A DNA stretch of 64,000 bases, taken from Sphingobacterium detergens. Its GTDB lineage: Bacteria > Bacteroidota > Bacteroidia > Sphingobacteriales > Sphingobacteriaceae. The stretch lies in NCBI RefSeq assembly GCF_003610355.1, contig NZ_RAPY01000001.1, forward strand, positions 2,224,500-2,288,499, given 5' to 3'. This document shows positions 18,322-27,948 of this stretch, one piece after another. How positions within the stretch are numbered: position 1 is the first letter of the stretch; each line of letters opens with the position of its first letter. The notes beneath the pieces were generated by a model. The model saw nothing but the letters and a program-made list of their open reading frames with translations, made no database searches and was not told the DNA's origin. The position numbers were made by a program, and so were the translations under genes.

Positions 18322-21048
18322 ATGAATTTAAAGAATAGTTACTACATCCTGATTACTTTACTTTATGTCCAGCAGACCAATCCCGTATTTAGCCAACAGG
18401 ACGAGCATCCAGTATGGAAAGCTACTAAAAGCCAACCTGCAACTTTGGGTATCGATCAAGGATTTAAAAGCTTTGCTTTAGATAACCTAAAAATAAAGGT
18501 GCTCAATAACTCCCAAACTTTATCAGCCTTACAACCACTAGATGGTGATGCTGCTTTCGACTATACTCCTGTGGAAATGTTGGCGAAACGGGATCGCAAC
18601 AATTTCTTTCATATCGGTGATATCAACATCAGTCTTAAGCGTCAGGGAGAAACGCATTGGTCGCATTATTCTTCGGCCAAAGACCGCAAGAAAGTAATCG
18701 AATTGACTCCTTCCAAAACCATCTTAGCTGCTGCTGACATCAGCTCAACATTAGGTGATATTCCCGTAAAAGTCAAGCGCAGTTGGGAGAATGCAGGGGG
18801 CGATCTTATCTTGAAATTTCAACTTACAAATCCCACCGATCAAGCTATTGAAATCGGAGCTTTAGGCATACCTCTCCCTTTCAATAATAATATGGATCAG
18901 AAAAATTTGAATCAAGCGCATGCACAAAATGTGTTTTTCGACCCATACATCGGCAAAGATGCCGGCTATCTCCAAGTGAACCATTTGCATGGAAATGGTC
19001 CGAGCTTATTGGTGATCCCTTACAGCAATGCCGGATTTGAAGCCTACAACCCCTTACTTGATGATCCTACGCCCAGAAGTATTACTTTCGAGGGTTTCCA
19101 TGAGTGGATGATCCACAGCAAAGCACTTGCCGAAACAGCATGGAAAGGAGTAGAACAATGGAACACAGCAACTTCGACCCCATTAAAACCAAATGAATCC
19201 AAAACATTTGCCCTCAAGTTTGTCCTAGCGCCGAGTATCAAAGAAATTGAAAATACACTGCTAAAAAATAACCGGCCTGTGGCCATCGGAGCTCCCGGAT
19301 ATGTCGTTCCATTAGATAATCCTGTCAAGTTGTTTATCAAGCATAACAAAGCCATTAAAAACCTTTCTATCTATCCTGAAGGCGCTTTAAGTGTTATCAA
19401 GCAAAAAGACACCCCACAAAAATGGCATCAATATGAGATCAAAGGTCAACAATGGGGACGAGCACGGCTGACCATCACCTATGAGGATGGGGCCAAACAA
19501 ACCATTCATTATAAAGTCATTAAGTCAGAGAAAGATGTGGTAAATGATCTTGGAAATTTCTTGACGACCACACAGTGGTACGAGAACGACAAAGACCTTT
19601 TTGGAAGATCTCCCGCTGTGATCAGCTACGATTATGAAGATAAAAAATTAGTCACCCAAGAACAACGTGTTTGGTATGCCGGTCTGAGTGATGAAGCCGG
19701 AGCGGCAAGTTGGCTAGCGGCGATTATGAAGCAGGTCTTGCTACCAAATCGTACAGAGATCGCAAAATTGAAACGCTTTGTCAATGAAACCCTATATGGT
19801 CGTATCCAGCACAAGGAAGGTGATCAAAAATATGGCGTGGTCAAGAGTTTATTTTATTATGAGCCTGACGTTATGCCAGCAGGCACTTACGAAGCAGCTA
19901 TCAACTGGAAGACCTGGTCGGCATGGCCTAAAAAAGAAGCGGATAATATTGGCCGTTCTTATAACTATCCGCATGTTGCTGCTGCACATTGGGTCATGTA
20001 TCGTCTCGCTCGCGATTACCATGATCTTGTCCAGGAAGAGCGCTGGAATGTCTATCTGGACCGTGCTTTTCAAACAAGCATGGCGATGATCGAAAAAGCA
20101 CCCTATTATGCCCAATTTGGACAAATGGAAGGCAGTATCTTTTTGCTTATCCTCCATGATTTACGTCGTGAGGGATTAACAGCGGAAGCGAATCAATTGG
20201 AAGCTGTGATGCGTAAACGGGCCGAACATTGGAAAGGCCTTGATTATCCATTTGGGAGTGAAATGCCCTGGGACTCTACCGGACAGGAAGAAGTCTATTT
20301 ATGGTCCCGATACTTTGGTTTTGACGACAAAACCCGGGTTACCTTACATGCTATTCTAGCGTATATGCCTACCGTGCCACATTGGGGATATAACGGCAGT
20401 GCCCGCCGTTACTGGGATTTTGTCTATGGCGGAAAATTATCCCGTATCGAGCGTCAACTTCATCATTATGGCTCGGCTTTAAATGCTATCCCTGTATTAA
20501 CCGAGTACCGGGATCATCCAGATGATTTCTATCTTCTTCGCGTGGGCCATGCCGGTATGATGGGCGCTCTAGCCAATGTCACTGCTGATGGCTTTGGACC
20601 TGCAGCATTCCATTCCTACCCGTCTACGCTAGCCAACGATGGTATCTCGGGCGATTACGGCACTGGGTTTTATGGCTATGCTGTCAATTCAGGCACTTAT
20701 ATCATAGAACATCCAGAATTTGGCTGGCTGGCATTTAGCGGTAATCTTAAAGAGAATAAGGATAACATCGAAGTGGCTATAAAAACAGCATCCAAAGGCC
20801 GCATTTTCTTAGCAAAAGAAAATCTATGGTTGACCACTGATGCCGGAGAAATCGAAACACTAACATACAATCAAAAGGATAAAAGTGTGATCTTGAAATT
20901 TAGTCAATCCGCTCTTGTGCCAAATGTTTTGCTGAATATCAATCCAACGAGTGGGTATGAAATTGAAGGTTCTCAAAAGAAAGATAAATTCAATCGATAT
21001 GAATTGTCCCCTTCTACCAGCACGCTGATACTTAGAAAAACGAAATAA
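18322..21048 (+). CDS. Large secreted DUF5695-like protein (probable glycoside-active enzyme)
   Basis: The 908-residue protein has a signal peptide (to about PVFSQQ). The first ~350 residues look like a beta-sandwich, and the rest like an (alpha/alpha)n barrel rich in Trp and Tyr (WSAWPKKEADNIGRSYNYPH, YAQFGQMEGSIFLL, YPFGSEMPWDSTGQEEVYLW). That layout and those motifs fit the DUF5695 family of Bacteroidota and fungal secreted proteins. No activity is assigned to it here; an acidic residue pair in the EMPWDSTGQEE segment would be a candidate catalytic region. It stands alone between an AraC remnant and a sigma factor gene, with a long hairpin directly after its stop. Confidence is high that it is a gene and moderate for the family. 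Confidence 0.75.
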   Translation: MNLKNSYYILITLLYVQQTNPVFSQQDEHPVWKATKSQPATLGIDQGFKSFALDNLKIKVLNNSQTLSALQPLDGDAAFDYTPVEMLAKRDRNNFFHIGDINISLKRQGETHWSHYSSAKDRKKVIELTPSKTILAAADISSTLGDIPVKVKRSWENAGGDLILKFQLTNPTDQAIEIGALGIPLPFNNNMDQKNLNQAHAQNVFFDPYIGKDAGYLQVNHLHGNGPSLLVIPYSNAGFEAYNPLLDDPTPRSITFEGFHEWMIHSKALAETAWKGVEQWNTATSTPLKPNESKTFALKFVLAPSIKEIENTLLKNNRPVAIGAPGYVVPLDNPVKLFIKHNKAIKNLSIYPEGALSVIKQKDTPQKWHQYEIKGQQWGRARLTITYEDGAKQTIHYKVIKSEKDVVNDLGNFLTTTQWYENDKDLFGRSPAVISYDYEDKKLVTQEQRVWYAGLSDEAGAASWLAAIMKQVLLPNRTEIAKLKRFVNETLYGRIQHKEGDQKYGVVKSLFYYEPDVMPAGTYEAAINWKTWSAWPKKEADNIGRSYNYPHVAAAHWVMYRLARDYHDLVQEERWNVYLDRAFQTSMAMIEKAPYYAQFGQMEGSIFLLILHDLRREGLTAEANQLEAVMRKRAEHWKGLDYPFGSEMPWDSTGQEEVYLWSRYFGFDDKTRVTLHAILAYMPTVPHWGYNGSARRYWDFVYGGKLSRIERQLHHYGSALNAIPVLTEYRDHPDDFYLLRVGHAGMMGALANVTADGFGPAAFHSYPSTLANDGISGDYGTGFYGYAVNSGTYIIEHPEFGWLAFSGNLKENKDNIEVAIKTASKGRIFLAKENLWLTTDAGEIETLTYNQKDKSVILKFSQSALVPNVLLNINPTSGYEIEGSQKKDKFNRYELSPSTSTLILRKTK

Positions 21049-21052
21049 TACG

Positions 21053-21096
21053 CGCTGCAAGTTTCGTCCGTCTATAGGCGGATGAAACTTGCAGCG
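21053..21096. terminator. Long hairpin after the DUF5695-like gene
   Basis: An 18-bp stem (21053-21070 with 21079-21096, one G-T pair) and an 8-nt loop begin five bases after the stop codon. No T-run follows, so it may stabilise the 3' end or act as a factor-assisted terminator rather than a classical intrinsic one. Confidence 0.55.
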
Positions 21097-21168
21097 AATT
21101 GGATCCATGACAAGGAAAAAGTGAAGTAAATACAAAATCGGACAATAGGCTTTAAAACTTTCGTTTTT

Positions 21169-21176
21169 TATTTTTG
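21169..21176 (+). promoter_or_regulatory. -7-like element upstream of the sigma/anti-sigma operon
   Basis: TATTTTTG matches the Bacteroidota -7 consensus TAnnTTTG exactly, 52 bp before the sigma factor start. I see no clear -33 TTTG at the right distance, so support is partial. Confidence 0.35.
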
Positions 21177-21227
21177 AAAACAATGTCCTAAATTAGCTCT
21201 ACAAACTAGTATCAACTCAACAACCCG

Positions 21228-21794
21228 GTGCAGCAGTACGATTACCACAATTTAAAAGAAGATACGCTCTTCCAACTTGTAAAGGCCAACGATGAGTTAG
21301 CCTACAGGGAATTGTTCGATCGTTATAAAGAACTCCTGTTTCGCCATGCTTATCGAATGACCCAAGACAGCGAACTTAGCAAGGATATCGTTCAGGATAT
21401 TTTCCTCGTTCTCTGGAATAAAAGAGCATCCATTGAAATCAGCCAGTCGCTGGAGCCTTATTTGATCAAATCCATCCGCAATAAAATAATGGACTATTTT
21501 AGCCATCAGGAAGTGGTTGAAAAATATCGGGAAGATATTTTATCCTTTGTAGAGCAGGGGATCTGCTATACGGATGACTTCCTATTAGAAAAAGAACTTG
21601 CCGCTATGATCGAACGGGAAAAGAGTAAACTATCGCCCCGTACCAGGGAGGTTTTTGAACTCAATCGCGAGCAGGGTCATAGTTATAAAGAAATCAGTGC
21701 GCTCTTATCTACTTCCGAGAAAACAATTAAAAAGCAGGTACATAATGCCTTACGCATCCTGCGCACGAAATTTGGTTCTTTCTTTTTTTTCTGA
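21228..21794 (+). CDS. ECF RNA polymerase sigma-70 factor (FecI-like)
   Basis: The 188-residue protein starts at GTG and has sigma region 2 (AYRELFDRYKELLFRHAYRMT, SKDIVQDIFLVLW) and region 4 (LSPRTREVFELNREQGHSYKEISALL with the HTH, then TIKKQVHNALRILR). It belongs to the Bacteroidota family of extracytoplasmic-function sigmas that pair with FecR and switch on the adjacent susC/susD genes when substrate binds the receptor. The FecR gene follows after 88 bp. The C-terminus (SFFFF) runs into a very T-rich stretch, which makes exact end calling slightly error-prone. No ATG gives region 2 in full, supporting the GTG start. Confidence 0.93.
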   Translation: MQQYDYHNLKEDTLFQLVKANDELAYRELFDRYKELLFRHAYRMTQDSELSKDIVQDIFLVLWNKRASIEISQSLEPYLIKSIRNKIMDYFSHQEVVEKYREDILSFVEQGICYTDDFLLEKELAAMIEREKSKLSPRTREVFELNREQGHSYKEISALLSTSEKTIKKQVHNALRILRTKFGSFFFF

Positions 21795-21882
21795 TCATTT
21801 TTTTTATTTTTTTCATACTCCCTTTTACCTGTTTGGCCGTCATTACTATTAGATAGCCTTCTTATGGCTATCTGCCTAAAGA

Positions 21883-22989
21883 ATGGAGAAAGAAACACTA
21901 AAAGAAATATTCCGGAAATATAAATCGGGTACAGCATCCCCCGAAGAATTGCGGATCATCCATAGCTTCTATCTGCACAAAGCAAATAGTTCATCCGAGA
22001 CATTGGACGATCAATTTGTTCAGGAGCAACTTGATGCGATGGATCGGCATCTTTTTCCACAAAAGGAAAAACGTATTTCGGTATGGAAATATGCGGCAGC
22101 AGCGCTCATCATTCTCAGCTCAGCATTTGGAATATATAAGTATACGCAGCAGGAGCTTTCCGAAAAAGAAACGCAACAGGCTACCGAGCTGTTTGCCGCA
22201 ATAAAACCGGGGCATGACCAAGCGACCCTCCGCCTTCCCAATGGAGCGGTAATTGCATTGGGTCAACAAGACAAACTGATCAATAGGGATGGCATGGTAC
22301 AGCTGAATACAGGCAATCTCGATCTCAGCACCTCGACGGGCAATCAGATGATCACGCTACAGACACCCCGTGGTGGACAATTTCAGGTTCAACTGGAAGA
22401 TGGCACCAAAATATGGCTCAATGCCGGTTCAACCATCAGTTACCCGGCCAAATTTGGTACCAATGAACGATCCGTCATTTTAAAAGGTGAAGCTTATTTT
22501 GAAGTTGCACACAACCCGAAAAAACCATTTAAAGTTAACGTTGGGAACGATGAAATTCAGGTGCTAGGTACGGGATTTAACATCCAGAGCTATGCAGACA
22601 ACCTCACACCAATCACCACATTGGTGCATGGAAAGGTAAAAGTGACCCGCAAAAATAAAGAGCAGCAATCACTGATCTTACAGCCAGGACAACAAACTTC
22701 AGCACATACAAATCTACAAAAGGCAAACACCGATATCAGTGGTATTATCGCCTGGAAAAATGGACTTTTCAGTTTCAGACGGAGCTCGGTAAAAAATATT
22801 GTCCGCGAATTGGAACGCTGGTATAATATTGATTTTGTCGTTGACCAGACAGCTGCCGAAAACCGCCTGATAACAGGAGAAATCCCTAGAAACGTAAATC
22901 TTGACGATGTCATGCAGATCCTTTCCTATTTTGACATCCAAGGCCAGATGAAAAACAACAAAGTGTATTTAACCATCAAAAAACAATAG
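21883..22989 (+). CDS. FecR family anti-sigma factor
   Basis: The 368-residue protein has a cytoplasmic N-terminus (about 1-66), one membrane helix (about 67-86), a periplasmic FecR domain (about 110-280, with QTPRGGQFQVQLEDGTKIWL, GEAYFEVAHNPKKPF and VLGTGFNI) and a C-terminal DUF4974-type domain (about 295-368, with ENRLITGEIPRNVNLDDV). It should hold the sigma factor inactive and release it when the SusC receptor's N-terminal signalling domain touches its periplasmic part. It lies between the sigma and SusC genes, the usual order. Because the SusC gene downstream is interrupted, this control circuit may have lost its input. Confidence 0.95.
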   Translation: MEKETLKEIFRKYKSGTASPEELRIIHSFYLHKANSSSETLDDQFVQEQLDAMDRHLFPQKEKRISVWKYAAAALIILSSAFGIYKYTQQELSEKETQQATELFAAIKPGHDQATLRLPNGAVIALGQQDKLINRDGMVQLNTGNLDLSTSTGNQMITLQTPRGGQFQVQLEDGTKIWLNAGSTISYPAKFGTNERSVILKGEAYFEVAHNPKKPFKVNVGNDEIQVLGTGFNIQSYADNLTPITTLVHGKVKVTRKNKEQQSLILQPGQQTSAHTNLQKANTDISGIIAWKNGLFSFRRSSVKNIVRELERWYNIDFVVDQTAAENRLITGEIPRNVNLDDVMQILSYFDIQGQMKNNKVYLTIKKQ

Positions 22990-23020
22990 CATAAACAGAT
23001 AACTTAACCCCACACCTACT

Positions 23021-26000
23021 ATGAAACAAACCTATTCGTCCAGGCTTAACAAAAAAGCCAGGGCCGTGCTACTCTATGGCTTTTCGGTACTGTGCAGTTC
23101 CTACAGTTTTGGACAGATTAACATTCAGGCCAATAACGAATCAGCTCTTTCTGTCATGAAACAGATTGAAAAACAATCGGCCTACCATTTCGTCTATGAT
23201 GAGGCACAGCTGACTATTCCAAAAGTTAAACTTCGCCTCAACGATGTCTCGCTCAAGGAGGCCCTGGATGCGACATTTACGGCCAACAACATCCAGTACA
23301 AGATTGTCAAAAACACCATTTTATTAAAAAATGCACCTGCCGGAAAATCAATTTCTACAGCAGCATCGGCGCCAAGCCAACAGTACAAATTGCACGGCCA
23401 AATTTCAAATGCTGCGGGAATCCCGCTCAGTGGTGCAACGGTAAAAATTAAAAACACGAATATCTCGACAAAGTCTAATCAAAACGGACAGTTTGAGTTG
23501 ACTTCACCGCAGCGTAGCGCCACGCTAGCTGTATCATTCTTGGGTTACGAGACCCTTGAAATTAATGTCAATGAAGAATCCGCTACGATCGTGCTCAAGC
23601 CAAGCAATACCAGTCTTTCGGAAGTTGATGTGACCATCAATACGGGATATCAGACTATTGCCAAAGAACGCGCTACAGGGGCATTCTCCAGCCTACCGAA
23701 AAATAGCCTGCAACAGTAGCGGCTCAACAACCTCGGAAGCTTGCTGGAAGGCCGTATTGCAGGTTACCACAATGGCCTACTTCGTGGAACAACCTCTATG
23801 AAAGGAGTTACCTTGCCCCTATATGTTATCGATGGTTTCCCCGTAGACAATACAAGCATGGATTTCAATGGCAACGTCGTAGAAAATCTCCCTGACCTCA
23901 ATTTGGAAGATATAGCGTCCATTACCGTCTTAAAAGATGCGGCCGCAGCATCTATTTATGGCGCACGCGCAGCCAATGGGGTTGTTATTATCGTCACAAA
24001 AAAGGGAAAAAATAAAGGGACTGAAATCAATGTTTCAGCAACGCTGACACATAACCCCTATTATTTTAATACGGATCGTCTGGCATCATCCGCGGACATG
24101 ATCGGCATCGAACGGGAATGGGCACAGCAAAATCCAAATTTAAAAACAATGACGCCAGCACAGGCGCAAAGTACTTTAGACGATATGTCTTACAGAAGCC
24201 TTGGTATTCGCACGATCCTCAAAAAATACGCCGGTCAGCTCAATGAATCCGAAATGAATGCCGAATTGGACCGTCTCTCCCAACAGGGTTATCGTTATTA
24301 TGACGATGTCGCCAACTATGCTAAACGGAGTCCTTTTTCACAGCAGTACAACCTGAACCTTTCCAGTGGTACGGAAAAGAGCAAATTCTACTTTTCGACG
24401 ACCTACAAAAAGGACCTCCTGGAAGACCGTTTCAGTAAAAACCAAAATCTAGGCATCAATCTCCGGAATATCACCCAGATCAATAAATGGTTGGAAGTAG
24501 AAATGAGTTCATTTCTCAACTATGCGGATGATGACAGGCAAACTTATGATGCGCTAGCACCCGGATTTTCTTTTCTGCCTTACAATCAATTAAAAAATAG
24601 CGACGGTCGTAATTATACTGCTTATATGGCCGATTATATGAGCCAGGCAACTATCAAGAGCATCAACCAATATGGCCTTAATACCTTAGACATCACCCCA
24701 TTGGACGAGATAAAAAACAATATCGAACAGTCCAGTGGCTTCTCCAACCGAAGTTTCATCAAATTGAATGCGAAGATTACAGACTGGCTGAGCTATTCCA
24801 CCTCTTTTCAGTATGAAATCAGCAATAAAAAACTCGAGCTTCTCTACGGGAAAAACTCCTATTATACGCGATCGAGAGTCAATCAATTCGCGTTAATTGC
24901 GGATGGAAAAGCGACAATGATGATGCCCAATGGCAATATCAATAAAACAACGGATCTCAAAAATAATGCATTTAATTTTAGGCAACAGATCAATATCGAT
25001 AAGGACTTTGGCGAAAAACACAGTCTGAACGCCATATTGGGTAGCGAGATCAAGAACAACCGCATGCGTTCTCAGCTTCAAAATCTCTACAATTTTGATC
25101 CCGATGCGCTCACCTACACCATGCTCGATCCGAAAATAGGTACCGTGGGTTCTTTCAACCAAAAGTATGACAATGCCAGTCAATACGAATCTATCAATCG
25201 CTTTGTTTCCTTTTATGGTAATGTTGGTTATGCCTATTCCAAAAAATACCTCTTCACTGGAAGCTTGCGCTGGGACAGATCAAATTTATGGGGAACAAGC
25301 TCGAAATATCAGAATAAACCGATATGGTCGGTGGGTGCCGGATGGAATCTGAGTGAGGAAAATTTCATACAACTGGACTGGTTAAATCAACTTAAGCTAA
25401 GAACGTCGTATGGTATCGGCGGCAATATATTGCAAAATGTCGCCCCTTTTATGACAGCGTATTACAATACCAATTCTCACGTCGGGGGAACACAAGGTAC
25501 GGTCTCTGACCGCCCCAACCCGTCACTTTCGTGGGAAAAAACAACCACTACGAATGTTGGGATGGATTTCGGTTTGTTCAGAAATCGTATTTCGGGAAGC
25601 CTAGATTACTATAGAAAACAAGGGAAAGACCTCTTCGCCTCCACCATGGGTGTACCCACAGAAGGTTTTGGCTATTCAACCTATGCCATCAATAATGGGC
25701 AGATGACCAATCATGGCTTGGAACTGACATTAAATGCCAACATTTTGCAGAACAAAGATTTCAGCTGGAACAGCAGCCTTCTTTATGCATACAACAAGAA
25801 CAAAGTTACTTATGTCAATGTCAAAGCACCATTTTATATCCTACAATTGGATTACCCCGACGCTTATCCCCGCATAGGAAACCCATACGAGGCAATTTAT
25901 GCCTACAAATGGGCCGGGCTCGATCAGCAGGGAATACCGCAGGTGTACGACGAAAATGGAAACAAAACCACACAAACGCCGACGACGCTGGAATCGATTG

Positions 26001-26521
26001 TCTATGCAGGTACGAAGGTACCTACACATACGCTTTCCTGGACAAATAGCCTTTCCTACAAAAACTTTGATTTTTCAATGATGATCACTTACGAGGGTGG
26101 CCATAAAATCAGAAACGCAGATCTACCATATATGGGTATCGGCAATTATCTAACATTTACGACCCTTGCACCGATGAATAAAGATATTCGCAACCGTTGG
26201 CAACAGGAAGGTGACGAACTGAAGACCGATATTCCACGTTTGGTATTTCCAGAAGAAACAACTCTTTACAACTCAGCAAGTGGCACCGTGTACCAATATG
26301 CGGACCTCAATGTCCTGGATGCTCGTAATGTACAGATCCGAAATATTAGTCTCGCCTACAGGCTTCCGGCTGACTGGGTAAAAAAGATGCGCCTGGCGCA
26401 GGCAAGGTTACAGTTCAACGCTGAAAATGTAGCCATGTTTACCAAATCCAGCAACGCAAAATATATGCTGGGCGGCTATCGTACACCGAATTATGTTTTT
26501 GGCGCTTACCTAACCTTCTAA
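23021..26521 (+). pseudogene. SusC/RagA TonB-dependent receptor interrupted by one in-frame amber codon
   Basis: Two open frames, 23021-23719 (232 residues) and 23741-26521, are in the same reading frame and separated only by TAG at 23717-23719. The codons before and after continue smoothly: SLQQ, stop, RLNNLGSLLEGRIAGY. Without the stop the product is 1166 residues, the normal length. The first part has a signal peptide, an STN (secretin/TonB short N-terminal) domain at about 30-105, which is the signalling domain that talks to FecR, and a carboxypeptidase-regulatory-like domain (about 125-205). The second part has the plug (PLYVVDGFPVDN-like: LYVIDGFPVDN; AAAASIYGARAANGVV) and full barrel to the C-terminal GAYLTF. 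A CAG-to-TAG change would explain it. Sequencing error and stop readthrough remain possible. Confidence 0.88.
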
Positions 26522-26533
26522 TTTAAAATTCTT

Positions 26534-27937
26534 ATGAAAAAGATAATATACCTCCTTGCGATCATGCCCGCTCTATTTTTCGCTTCTTGCAATAAATATT
26601 TGGACATATTGCCCAAAGGCAAGAAAATCCCGCAAACCTATGCGGATTTTGAAGCACTGTTGCGCGATGAAGCAACTGTTCACCAGGTCCCTATCCCCCA
26701 GGCTATTATTTTGCCCAACGATCGTTTTGTCTCTCCGGCCAACCTCAATTATTATAAATTGTGGGACATCAACTATAACTGGAAAGAACAAGAAGACCGG
26801 AAGATCTACAACAATTCCGATGAAAGCACCTATTATTATGCCTATTCGAGCATATCTGTCTGCAATCTCATTTTAGAGCACGGGCCGACGATGACTGAAG
26901 CCACAGCCCAACAGCGGGATGAACTGATGGCTACGGCCAGCGTACTCCGGGCCATCAGCTATTATACATTAGCAAATTATTATGCCGCGGATTATGACAG
27001 CCAGACGGCGGGCCAATTGCTATCAGTCCCTTTGATTGAAAGTGCGGATATAGGCGCCCCATCAAAGCAGGTCACTATCGCTGAAATCTACGACTACATG
27101 ATCAATGATATCAAAAGCGCCCTTCCTAAGCTTCCTAACCAGGGGCAAACGATCCTGCATCCGGGCAAAGGAGCGGCCTACGCATTACTGTCACGCATCT
27201 ACCTACAAATGGACAACTATCAGGATGCGTTGGAAAATAGCGAAAAAGCACTGGAATACAATGACAAACTATATGACTGGACAGCCTACTATAATGCCAA
27301 TAAATCGCAGATCGAAGAGCCTGCAAACTATGCATTGAAGAAGACTCCCATGGATTTTGCCTATGTCGAGAATTATTATTTCAGACATGGCCAATCACCA
27401 AACTTTACCGCCTCCGAATTATCCCTGCAGGTAGAACGTGCCGCTGGATTTGAAAAAGGAGACAGTAAATTTGCTTCACGCTGGAAGTTGCGTACAGTAG
27501 TGCCCAACACCTATTATACCAGCACGATGACCGGGTTCTATAACACACAGGGCCTGACTACGGTCGAAGTCTACCTGATTGCCGCAGAATGTCAGGCGCG
27601 TCGGGGAAATATCCAAAAGGCCATGGATTTCGTCAACAAAGTCCGTAAGACAAGGATCCTTGCCGCAAACTATACGGACCTGACCGCACAAAATGCCACT
27701 GACGCCATAAAAAAAATACAGCAACTTAAACAGAATGAACTGATCCATTCCATTATCCCTTTTGCTGACTACAAACGCCTCAACAAAGAAAGTGCTTTTG
27801 CGACAACACTGCGCAAAACGATCGATGGCAAGGTGGTCCAACTGAGCCCAACATCACACCTATGGATTATGCCCTTTCCATTAGGAGCAACGGAGAATCC
27901 GGGCAACGGGTCAATTAAACAGAATGTTGAAAAATAA
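26534..27937 (+). CDS. SusD/RagB family nutrient-binding outer-membrane lipoprotein
   Basis: The 467-residue protein has a lipobox (LFFASCNKYLDILPKG; the Cys is followed by the SusD-typical N-K-Y-L-D-I-x-P) and TPR-like helical repeats typical of SusD. The C-terminal region includes VEVYLIAAECQARRGN and NELIHSIIPFADYKRLN. It caps the SusC barrel and helps capture ligand. It begins 12 bp after the SusC stop, so the two are co-transcribed. The FecI/FecR/SusC/SusD/TlpA set is common in Sphingobacteria and is often tied to peptide rather than glycan uptake; no glycosidase is next to it here. Confidence 0.93.
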   Translation: MKKIIYLLAIMPALFFASCNKYLDILPKGKKIPQTYADFEALLRDEATVHQVPIPQAIILPNDRFVSPANLNYYKLWDINYNWKEQEDRKIYNNSDESTYYYAYSSISVCNLILEHGPTMTEATAQQRDELMATASVLRAISYYTLANYYAADYDSQTAGQLLSVPLIESADIGAPSKQVTIAEIYDYMINDIKSALPKLPNQGQTILHPGKGAAYALLSRIYLQMDNYQDALENSEKALEYNDKLYDWTAYYNANKSQIEEPANYALKKTPMDFAYVENYYFRHGQSPNFTASELSLQVERAAGFEKGDSKFASRWKLRTVVPNTYYTSTMTGFYNTQGLTTVEVYLIAAECQARRGNIQKAMDFVNKVRKTRILAANYTDLTAQNATDAIKKIQQLKQNELIHSIIPFADYKRLNKESAFATTLRKTIDGKVVQLSPTSHLWIMPFPLGATENPGNGSIKQNVEK

Positions 27938-27948
27938 GACAGAAAACC

